This document shows, in pieces, positions 28,107 through 37,300 of a stretch of DNA of 46,418 nucleotides (its first letter is position 1; each line of letters opens with the position of its first letter). The translations under genes and the position numbers were made by a program. Location: positions 7,627 through 54,044 of the forward strand of contig NW_005198486.1 in NCBI RefSeq assembly GCF_000372725.1. Reading direction: 5' to 3'. This stretch comes from Emiliania huxleyi CCMP1516. Lineage: Eukaryota; Haptophyta; Isochrysidales; Noelaerhabdaceae. The notes beneath the pieces are model-generated. The model saw only the letters and a program-made list of their open reading frames with translations, had not been told where the DNA came from and did not search any database.

Positions 28107-29786
28107 ATGCTCCTCCTCCCGACGATCGTGGCCGCAGCCTTGTCGCCGGGCGTTCCCGGCGCGCGCCGCGGCGCCGTCCATAGCGCCGTGTCACGCCTCG
28201 CCATGCAGCAGCAGACCTCGTCGCCGAAGGGCGTCGTGATCACCGGCGGCGCTGGCGGCGTCGGCTACGCCTACGCGGACGAGTTCCTGGCGCGCGGGCA
28301 CTGGGTGGTGATCTGCGACGTCAAGGACCCGGAGCCGGCCGTGATGGCGCTGCGGCAGAAGCACGGCGGCGGCCTCGGCCGCATCTACGGCTGCACCACC
28401 GACGTCTCGTCTGCCGAGTCTGTGGGCGCTCTCGCGCAGTTCGCAAAGGAGCAGATCGGGACGGTACACTACTGGATCAACAACGCGGGCATCAACGGCG
28501 GTCGCCGTCCCTTCACCTCCCTCTCCACCCAGACCGTCGAGGCAGTCGTCAAGGCTCGCGCCGTCCACTTTCTGCGCTGCGCCTGAGACTCGGCCGCACT
28601 GCGCCTGACGCCGGCCGGTGCGGGAGCAGGTCAACCTGATCGGTGTGCTCCTCTGCACCCTCGAGGCCATCAAGCTCATGCGAACGCAGGTCCGCCAGTC
28701 GCCCCGCCCGGCCCGTGCGATCCGAGAAGCGCGCGCTGAGAGAGTGCGCTGAGAGAGTGCGCATGGGGCGGCACTCGCGGAGAAGCCGCCGGCGCGTGCG
28801 CTCACCGCCGGCGCCCGCGCCCGCAGCGCGGCGTCGAGTCGCACGTGTTCAACACCGTCGGCTCCGGCGTCAAGGGCGGCGGCACTCCTGGCTACGCCTG
28901 CTACGGCGCGAGATTTAGCCGAGAGGCAGCCGAGAGGCAGCCGGGAGGCAGCCGGGAGGCAGCCGGGAGGCAGCCGAGAGGAGAGAGGCAGAGGCACTCC
29001 TGGCTACGCCTGCTACGGCGCACAGAGCGCGCGCGGCACCATTCCTCCCTTCCGTGCGTCCCTCCTTCCGTTCTTCCGTCCGCCCGCCCTCCCCGGCCCC
29101 CGACCCATGCCCCTCTCGCCCGCCCGCGACTGCCGCCCTTGCGCGGCGCCTCTTTTTGCGCGCACAGGCGCGTGTGTGTGTGGCGGTGTGGGTAGGCGCG
29201 ACGAAGCGCGGGCTGCCGCAGCTGACCGACTCTCTCGTCAAGGAGCTCGAAGACGGGGTGGAGGGGGACGAGCCCGACGACAGCTGTGAACAGCGTCTCT
29301 TCACACCTCTGGCTGTGAACAGGTGGAGGGGTACGAGCCCGACGAGGCGGCGCGCGGCGCAAAGGCGACCCGAGAGACGGACGCGGCCGAGAGGGCAGCT
29401 TCTGGGCTCACAGCACACTGGGCTCACAGCACACGCACGCCCACGCCCTGCCGCACCCGACCGCGCAGGTGAACGTGCACACGCTCTCGCCGGGGATGGT
29501 CTTCACGGACTTGCTGCTCAACGACTCGACGCCCAAGCTGCGCAAGTTCCCGTTCGGCGTGCTCGCTGCCCAGCCCCCCGAGGTGGCGCAGGACCTGGTG
29601 CCAAAGATACTCGCGACGAGCGGCAACGGCCAAAAGGTCGAGTTCCTCACCACGGACCGCATCCTGACCAAGTTTTTCGAGCGGTTCGTGCAGGGCAAAA
29701 AGTCCGAGTACATTGATGACAACGGCAATGTCATCAAGGTACCGGGCGCCCAGTACCTCGACAACGGCGTGCGCGTCCAGTATTAG
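28107..29786 (+). CDS. Short-chain dehydrogenase/reductase of the chlorophyll b reductase (NYC1/NOL) group
   Basis: An NAD(P)H-dependent reductase probably acting in the plastid. The N-terminus MLLLPTIVAAALSPGVPGA looks like a signal peptide. Motifs: VVITGGAGGVGYAYADEF (Rossmann TGxxxGxG), CDVKDPEP, YWINNAGINGG (NNAG), VFNTVGSG (Ser region), and YGATKRGLPQLTDSLVKEL (catalytic Y-x3-K). The C-terminal half VNVHTLSPGMVFTDLLL, PEVAQDLVPKI, VEFLTTDRIL closely follows plant NOL/NYC1 (SPGMVLTDLLL..PE.VA..LVP..YLT). Six or more introns are read. The clearest are 29258-29322 (65 bp, GT, with the next exon's GTGGAGGGG copied at its start) and one at 28.88-28.99 kb holding GGCAGCCGGGA repeats. Haptophytes lack chlorophyll b, so if this is one the substrate may be another pigment. 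Confidence 0.8.
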
Positions 29787-30020
29787 CGGAGGTAGGAGCT
29801 AGGAGTTGCGCGAGAAAGCGCAGATCAGAGCTGGACACCTGTGTACGGTGCACGGAGCTTCAGCCCCTGTAGCGACCTAGCGAATCGCGGCGTGTCGCTG
29901 TGTAGATGCGCAGTGACCTGCTCGCGAGTGATTTTCCGTTCGAGGAAAACTCGCGCGCTCAAATACCCGGGGTATTCGTGACCCAGCACCAGGGCGCAGG
30001 GGATGTGCGCCGGGCCCTGG

Positions 30021-30155
30021 TAGAGGGTGCGCAGCGTCCTAATCTAAAATCTGAGGATTCAGGATTCAGGCATCGCTTCAGTGAGGCCAAAGTGAGTTTA
30101 TGGATGTGTGAGAACGGTACGGGACACGAGGAGGCACGCGGATCGTCTCGTCGGT
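30021..30155 (+). repeat. Direct repeat, copy 1 of about 140 bp
   Basis: TAGAGGGTGCGCAGCGTCC, then AATCTAAAATCTGAGGATTC, then AAGTGAGTTTATGGATGTG to GAGGCACGCGGA. The same order stands at 30723-30866 with small differences. A partial inverted echo (GGGGCGCTGCGCACCCCC) lies at about 30560. 29787-30020 holds only the 3' end region of the reductase. Confidence 0.9.
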
Positions 30156-30410
30156 GACTCTGCTGCACGCCGTTTCAGAATTTTTCTCAGCGTGAGCGAG
30201 ACGTCTAAGAGTGCCACCGTCGGGTAGGACGGGTCGGCCCGGAGTATCAGAGTAGCCGTCGTGGTCGCGGCGAGCAGCGCCGGCCACTCCGGCGCTGCGT
30301 CGGCAACGTGGGAGCATGTCCACCGCCACTTCGCGGTCGCAGCGCTGTTGTCGCCCAAAACGCCGCTACGTACCTTTTCGGGCAAACCATCGAGCTGTGT
30401 GTCGATTTCG

Positions 30411-30457
30411 ACTTGACGGCGGCATGAAGGCATCACGTCTCCATGCCGCCGTCAAGT
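30411..30457. repeat. 16-bp perfect inverted repeat in a longer foldback
   Basis: ACTTGACGGCGGCATG and its exact complement are separated by 15 bases. Outside them, AGCGCTGTTGTCGCC at about 30340 and its approximate complement at about 30475, and TACGTACCTTTT versus AGAAAGGTACATA, extend an imperfect foldback over about 160 bp. Confidence 0.85.
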
Positions 30458-30722
30458 TGGAGCCAGTCTGCGGCGACCACAGCGCTCAGAAAGGTACATA
30501 GGATTCCTAGCCAGCTTTTCAGAGTCAAGCGATTGCGCGAAATCCCACACTGGTGGATTTTGGGGCGCTGCGCACCCCCTAGCCCTGGAACGTGGAAGGT
30601 GCGGAAGTGGAACCTGGTTTGTGGAGCTCCCAGCTCCCACACCTGTCTAGACCCAGTCCTGAGCCTGTCCAGACAGCGTCCAGACTTGTCCACAGTCCAG
30701 ACAGCGTCCAGACACAGCGCGT

Positions 30723-30866
30723 TAGAGGGTGCGCAGCGTCCGAATCTAAAATCTGACTTCTGAGGATTCAGGATTCAGAGGCATCGCTTCAGTGGGGCCA
30801 AAGTGAGTTTATGGATGTGTGAGAACGGTACGGGACACGAGGAGGCACGCGGACCGACTCGTCGGT
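30723..30866 (+). repeat. Direct repeat, copy 2 of about 140 bp
   Basis: Second copy of the 30021-30155 segment, including a small insertion (CTTCTGAGG). Together the two copies bracket about 570 bp that contain the foldback at 30411. The arrangement recalls a small terminal-repeat element, but no coding region is seen inside. Confidence 0.88.
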
Positions 30867-31003
30867 TGGGCCAGGTACCAATTTTGTCGAATTTATTTCA
30901 AAATCTGCAGGCGCGGAGCGCCTGCGAAAATTTTGAAGAAATTTGCAGTCGGGCCTGATTTTCATCAAGATCTTTCAAATTTGCGGTGTGGAGTTGGGGG
31001 TGG

Positions 31004-31225
31004 GTTAGGTTAGGGTTATTAGGGTTAGAGGGTTAGGGTTAGGGTTAGGGTTAGGGTTAGGGTCAGGGAGTCTGGTTGTGTCTGTATATGCCAGCGTTGC
31101 AGGGTTCTGCGCTGGGATCTGGCCCCACAGCGCCGACGACTAAGACTCAGCCCCACACGCTGACCTAGGGTTAGGGTACGGGTTAGGGTACGGGTTAGGG
31201 TTAGGGTTAGGGTTAGGGTTAGTCT
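31004..31225. repeat. Interstitial telomeric repeats with a duplicated 90-bp spacer
   Basis: TTAGGG tracts at 31004-31070 and 31165-31222 are each followed by GTATGCCAGCGTTGCAG, GTTCTGCGCTGGGATCTGG and CGCCGACGA..AAGACTCAGC (31097-31160 and 31237-31300). The unit is therefore telomere repeats plus a 90-bp subtelomeric sequence, present twice. The orientation is the same as the terminal tract. Confidence 0.92.
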
Positions 31226-31524
31226 TCTTGTGTTTGTATGCCAGCGTTGCAGAGTTCTGCGCTGGGATCTGGCCCCAGCGCCGACGAGTAAGACTCAGCA
31301 CCGCACGCCGACCCCACCAAATGCCGCCTCAGGGCGCCAGCCACCTCTTACACGCGGCCGGCGCCCTCTCGCGGCAAAAGCCGGCCCGAGGGAGCCGCGT
31401 CGAGGCCGACCTCGGGGCGCGAGAGGCCTCCCACGGCCGAACCGCACGCCCCCCGGAACGCGCGGTTCGCCGCTCGTGGGCCGGCGCGTCGGAGACGCGC
31501 GCGACGGCGCCCCGCGCCGCTACC

Positions 31525-32130
31525 GCGCGCCTGACCCAGGCGCGAGAAACGAATCTGCGAGGCGTGGCCGCTCATGCGGCCCGATGGGGAGGAGCGGGGC
31601 GAGCCCCCTCCAACCCACCCGCGCTAGGTCTCGGGGGACGCAGGGGTCACTCCCGCGCGACCTCGGGAACTAGCCGGGGCAGTCGGAGAAGGGGCAACTC
31701 CGTGCACTGACGGTCGGCCGCCAGAAAACACGCCTCCGTGGCTCGGGTTACACCAATCCTCGCTACCCAACGCGGCCAAAGGATATCCACCTCCACCTCG
31801 GTCGAGCGACCCGGGGGATGCCCCGCGCGCCTGACCCAGGCGCGAAAACGAATCTGCGAGGCGTGGCCGCTCACGCGGCCCGATGGGGAGGAACGGGGCG
31901 AGCCCCCTCCAACCCACCCGCGCTAGGTCTCGGGTTTGACGCATGGGGTCACTCCCGCGAAACTCGGGAACTAGCCGGGGCAGTCGGAGAAGGGGCAACT
32001 CCGTGCACTGACGGTCGGCCGCCAGAAAACACGCCTGCGTGGATCGCGTCACACCAATCCTCGCTACCCAACGCGGCCAAAGGATATCCACCTCGAGAAC
32101 CTCGAGAACCTCGAGATATCCACCTCGAGA
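31525..32130 (+). repeat. Subtelomeric repeat of about 300 bp, two tandem copies
   Basis: Copies at about 31525-31824 and 31825-32130 share CGCGCCTGACCCAGGCGCGA, CTCCAACCCACCCGCGCTAG, GAACTAGCCGGGGCAGTCGG and CACCAATCCTCGCTACCCAA. The second ends in repeated CCTCGAGAA. An inverted fragment lies at 18290-18362. No protein or RNA family was recognised. Confidence 0.88.
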
Positions 32131-32229
32131 CCTCGAGAGAGAACCCCCCTCCCCCAAGTTGAACCTGGCGTTTTGTGAGAGGGCGGTCAACTCCGCCCGG
32201 CGAGCTGTGACCAGTCAGCAGCAGAGAGG

Positions 32230-33668
32230 ATGAAGCGCAAGCATTCCAACACAGCGGCGCTGGCGAACACCCACACGGACACTGCTCCTCCGCCAGCGGC
32301 AGCAGCGGAGCCGGCGGCGAGAGAGCGTGTGGCGGAGGGCTTGAGCTTGCACCTCTCCAGCAACAGCACCGGGTACAGGGGCGTGCGAGAGCACTCTGGC
32401 CGCTTCCAGGCGCAGCGCATGGTGGACGGGAGGGCGGACTACCTGGGCACCTTCGGCACGGCGGTGGAGGCGGCGGTGGCGTACGCGCGGGCTGCCGGCG
32501 AGTACCAGCCTCCGGCGGTAGCGACGGAGGCGGAGGGCTTGCGCCTGCACCTCTCGAGCAGAGGCAGGACCGGCTACAAGGGCGTGTATATTCACAGAGG
32601 GCTGATGACTCCGGCCCAACGGATGGACGCGCCGCCGCGTGTCGTGCTGGGACTGCCCTTCTTTGCGCAGGTGGACGGAAGACCCGCGCAGGGCTTAGGC
32701 TCTTACGCCACGGCGGTGGAGGCGGCGGTGGCCTACGCGCGGGCGGTCGGGGAGTACACGCCTCCACCTCCGCCACCGGCAGCAGCCGAGCCAGCGGCGG
32801 CGCCAGCAGCGGCAGAGCCAACTACGCAGGCTCCGGTGACGCAGGCCCGGTGGCGGCAGAAGCGTGTCCACGACACGTCCTGGCCACCCCCCCCATAGGC
32901 AGCCAAGGTGATGCGCGTCGCCAAGGCTGAGCAGCAGCGGCGGCTGCAGGAGCAACAGCGGCAGCATCTGCAGGAGCAACAGCGACGGTTGCAGGAGCAG
33001 AAGCCGCTGCTGCAGGAGCAACAGCGGCGGTTGCAGCAGGAGCAACAGCGGCGGTTGCAGGAGCAGAGGCGTCTCTTCGAGGAGGTGGCCAGCCACACAC
33101 ACACACACACGCACCGCTCACCCACGCGCACTGGGCCTTGCACTTTTCATGCCGAGGGGCTCCTGTCGCCTAGACGTGGAGTCGCGAGGGTCGCCCCCCC
33201 CCTTGCCCCACCACTTTGTGTGTGAGGGGACGTTTGCACCTTACCTTGCCTTAGGCGGCCAGCCGCCAGCGACAGCGCCAGGCCGGCGGCGGCGGGAGCG
33301 GCGGAGGGGGAGGGAGCGGCGGCGTCGGCGGCGGCGTCGGCGGCGGCGGCGGCGGCGGCGGCTGCGGTGGGTCCAGCAGCGGCGACGCAGGATCGAGCGG
33401 CGGCGTGGTCGACGTCGATTGCGCGGTGGACGCTCTCGTGGCGGCGGTGCTCGCTGGAGCCCCCCGCGCTGTGCAGGACCCCTGGGGCTGCCTTGGGCTG
33501 CAGCGGTTGACGGGCCGCGAGGCGAGCCGGAAGCGGTACCTGCAGCTGGTGCGGCGGCTCCACCCGGACCGGTGCGGCCACCCGCGCGCCGGAGAGTGCT
33601 TCGCGCTCGTCGAGGAGGCGTGGCGAGCCATCGAGGCGCGCGGGGAGGGCAAGCGGAGCGCCGGATAG
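32230..33668 (+). CDS. Two AP2-like repeats, Gln-rich coiled coil and J domain (possibly one gene)
   Basis: The first exon from ATG 32230 (MKRKHSNTAAL) encodes two AP2/ERF-like modules: GYRGVREHSGRFQAQ...LGTFGTAVEAAVAYARAAGEY and GYKGVYIHRG...GLGSYATAVEAAVAYARAVGEY. The second has an unusual internal insert. After an inferred intron ending CCCCATAG (about 32898) comes KVMRVAKAEQQRRLQEQQ and about 60 residues of Gln/Arg coiled coil. A second intron (about 33085-33255) whose ends share GGCCAGCC keeps the frame into a Gly-rich linker, and then a J domain: VQDPWGCLGLQRLTGREAS, YLQLVRRLHPDRCGHP (HPD motif), FALVEEAWRAI. AP2 modules bind DNA and J domains recruit Hsp70. If the introns are misread there are two genes, an AP2 protein and a J-domain protein. 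Confidence 0.55.
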
Positions 33669-34313
33669 CTTCGGCGACGTTACGTGGCCGTTCACCCCGC
33701 CGCTCCGCTCCGAGCTCGCGTGCCGCCGTCGGGCGCGTGCTGAGTTGCGCTTGGGACGCCTTCGGTGGCACGCTCGGCGGCGAGTTTGGCTTGCAGCTCC
33801 ACAGCGGGCGCGGCGTCCGCGAGCTTGCGACTCGAGCCTACTCACTCCAGTTGGTTCTGCACACTCGGTGTGTCAGTGTGCAGAACGCGCGAGCGGTGCG
33901 TCCCGCGGCAGCCCCCGCAGCCACTGGGCTGCGGAGCTGCAACAAGGCTACGAACTCGAGACACAGACATTTTCGACGCTTTTGGCCCATATTACTCGCA
34001 CAACGAGCCCTCCCTGGAACTGTTGCCCCAAGGACCCAGCTACGGCTCTACAGTAGCAGCGTCGACGTCGTCGATCACATGAGAGCGTGTGAGGGGCGCG
34101 AGACCCGAGACACCACAACAGAACAGCTCGAGCCTCAACACACAAGTCAAACAGCGTCAGCGAGAGAGCGCATCATCTCATCACCCATCTGGCTCACATC
34201 CGCCTGGGCACTGCGAGACACAGGGGACAGCGTACACAAGCAAGTTGGCCGGGGGACCGCAGAGTGCAGTGCAGTCGGCGGTGCAGAGCTCCCTGCCCGC
34301 GTCCGGAAGAGTG
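33669..34313. other. Intergenic between convergent genes, with a 12-bp hairpin
   Basis: GTTCTGCACACT (33854-33865) and its exact complement (33875-33886) flank a 9-base loop. It may lie in the 3' UTR of the J-domain gene. No protein frame of note was seen in the rest. Confidence 0.55.
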
Positions 34314-37300
34314 TCAGGCGTACCAGTGCGGCGGCTGCTCCGCGTCGGCGAGCATCTCGAGCTGCTCCGGCGTGAGCCGCTTCCTCGAGGCGGCCCAGTT
34401 GTCCTGAAGAGGGGTTGGGGGGAAGTGGGGGGGTGGGGGCTAGACGTTGGGGGAGGGGGGGGGGGGGGGCACGGCATTGGTCGGCGGCGCCTGGTGTGTG
34501 CGTTTGAAGTCAGCAAACACCCTCGAGACGGCAGCCTTGATGGGCTGCGGCTGCTGGGCGTGCCGCGCCAGCCGCTCGAGCACCTCTGGCAGCCACGAAG
34601 GCACGTCGTACGGCGCCAGCGCGACGAGGGCGGCGAGGCCGAGCACGCCGCCGTGCCTCTGCGCCAGCGGCGCGCCCCCGTTCTTGCGCTTCTTGAGGAT
34701 GTTGTCGGCCCATGCGAGGAGGCGCCTGTGGGGAAGGGGCGAGAGAGACGGGTCAGGGGAAGGGGCGCGAGCATACGGCCGGTCCGCGCGGGCGGCGCCG
34801 GCGTGCGTGTGGCCCGTAGAGGCGCACGTAGCCCGCAACGACCGGCATGGCCGCCTCCCTCACCTCGAGCTGCGGGTCCACGAGCAGCTGGAGGAGCAGC
34901 GCCTGGATCGCCTCTTGCGGCGGCGGCTGCAGCGACGGCGGCGCGAACTGGCCGAGGTAGATCAGGTACTTGAGCGGAGGGAGCAGGCAGCCGCGCAGGT
35001 GCCACGAGGGCGAGGCGGAGAGGTCCTTGAGCAGCGCGAGGAAAGGGACGAGGAGCCCCGCCTCGAGGAGGGGGAGCTGCGCGAGCAGCACGGCGCACGC
35101 GCGGCCGGCGTTCGAGAGGTCGGGGTCGTTGATGCTCGCTGCGGTGGCGAGCGAGGCGCGCAGCAGCTGCTCGCCGTATGGCAGAAGCGCCTGCGGCCGG
35201 CCGTGCCATAGGCGGTGTCTAGGCGGTGTCTAGGAGGTGTCTAGGAGGTGTCTAGGAGGTGTCTAGGAGGTGTCTAGGAGGTGTCTAGGAGGTGTCTAGG
35301 AGGTGTCTAGGAGGTGTCTAGGAGGTGTATAGGAGGTGTATAGGAGGTGTCTAGGAGGTGTCTAGGAGGTGTCTAGGAGGTGTCTAGGAGGTGTCTAGGA
35401 GGTGTCTAGGAGGTGTCTAGGTGCCTGCGGCCGGCCGTGCCGCACGCAGCCGCGCACACACGCGAGCGCAACCACGCGCGCCGCCCGCGCCGAGGCTCGC
35501 TCACCCTCGTCCTCCGGCTCGAGCAGCACAACTCCGCCGCCGCCGTTGCCGCCGCTGGCGGCGTCGGGCGCGGCGTCGGCAGAACCGCGAGGAAGCCCCT
35601 CGAGGCGGCATGCGGCGAGAACCGAACGCAGCAGCCCCGCGGCCGCCGCGCCGATGCGCGCTGCGGGCTGCGGCTGGCCTAAGGTCATGTCCCGGACATG
35701 TCATGGACGTGTCCTGGACATGCCTCGACGCGGCGGGCTGCGGCTGGCCCGGCGGCGGCGGCGACGCGGCCTGCATCGACAGCGCGAGGAGCGCGCCAAC
35801 CTCCTCCCGCACCTGCCGCGCGCCCGCGGTGACGGCGGCGGCGGTCGAGCCGCGGGAGAGAGTCGCCTCGGCCAGCTGCGGCCCGCGCCAGCGCAGCTCT
35901 GCCAGCAGCGGGGCGACGAAGCGCAACGCAGTCGCGTGCGACAGCGACGTCTCGTTCGCCGCCGCCGCGCTCTGCAGCCCGGCGAGGAGTGTGGCCGCCA
36001 GCCACGAGAGGCGGCGCGGGTCCTATGGGAGATATGGGGGAGACATGGGGGGGATATGGGGAGATGGCCACGAGAGGTCGGCGCGAGTCCCTCGATGCAG
36101 ACGCGAAGCGCAGGAAAGACTGCGCCGTGCCGACGCTCTCGACAGGGCACGCGCGGAGCGCGGCGCCGAAGCCGCCGCCCGAGAGCTCCTATGGGGAGAT
36201 ACAGGGGAGATACAGGGGAGAGATGGGGAGAGATGCCGAGCCCGCCCCTCGAGAGCACCTCGTGCAGCCGTCGCTCGTCGTCACGCGGCCAGCTGCCGGC
36301 GGCGCGGAGCACGCCGCCGAGGAGCTCGAAGCCAACCGCGAGCGAGTCACGCCTCGCACCCGCCGCGGAGAGCGAGAGGGCCGTCGGCAGCAGCAGCGGG
36401 CGGATGGGCGGGCCGTAGTGCGCCGCGAGCCGCTCAAAGAGCCGCGCGGCGCCGAGCGAGAAGTCGGCGCCGCCCTGGCCGTGGGCGTCGGTGCGGGGCC
36501 AGGAGCGGCCCGCCTGCGGGTACATGCGTGTGTGCGTGTGCGTGTGCATGTGCATGTGCATGTGCATGTGCGTGTGCGTGTGCGTGTGCGTGTGCGTGTG
36601 CGTGTGCGTGTGCATGTGCGTGATGTGCATGTGCGTGTGCGTGCGTGTGCGTGTGCGTGTGCGTGTGCGTGTGCGTGTGCGTGTGCATGTGCGTGCGCGT
36701 GCGCGTGCGCGTGCGCGTGTGCATGTGCATGTGCATGTGCATGTGCGTGGGGCAGAGCCCAAGCTGGCCAAGGGGAGGCGGGGCCCAGGGCGGGAGGCAG
36801 GGGGGGGGGAGGGGGGGGGGGGGTCCCGCCTCGACGGTGGCGCAGATGACGTTGTGCGGCTCCGCGGCCGCGGTGCGCGCCGCCAGCGCGCCGGCCGTCT
36901 GCGCAGAGCCCTCGTCCGCCTCCTTGTGGTCGACCACGAGCCACGCGGCGGCGCGAGCAAGGTAGTCCGGCTGCAGCAGCAGCGCGTCCGCCCGCGCACC
37001 GAGCGGCGAGTGCAGCCCGCCGGGCGGCATCAACTCGCCGGGTGGCGCGGCGGCGGGCTGGCTGCCATCGGCCGGCGACGTCGTCGGCGGCTCCGTCTCC
37101 ATCGCCTCGCCCCCCGAGGGCTCGCTCCCCGAGAAGGCCGCGCCCCACCCGTCGCACACGTCGTCGCGCCAAGCGTCGACGGGGGAGTACGGCAGCTGCT
37201 GCGGCAGCGGCGCCGCCCCGCCGTCGGCCTCCATCGCCTCGCCATCGGCAAACAGCGGCGGCGGCGCCTCCGCGCTGCTCTTGGGCGGCGGCGAGGAGGG

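Noticed and set aside
30021..30866. LTR retrotransposon with 140-bp LTRs
   Set aside because: The interior is only about 570 bp with no protease, reverse transcriptase or primer-binding site, and the repeat ends are not TG...CA.
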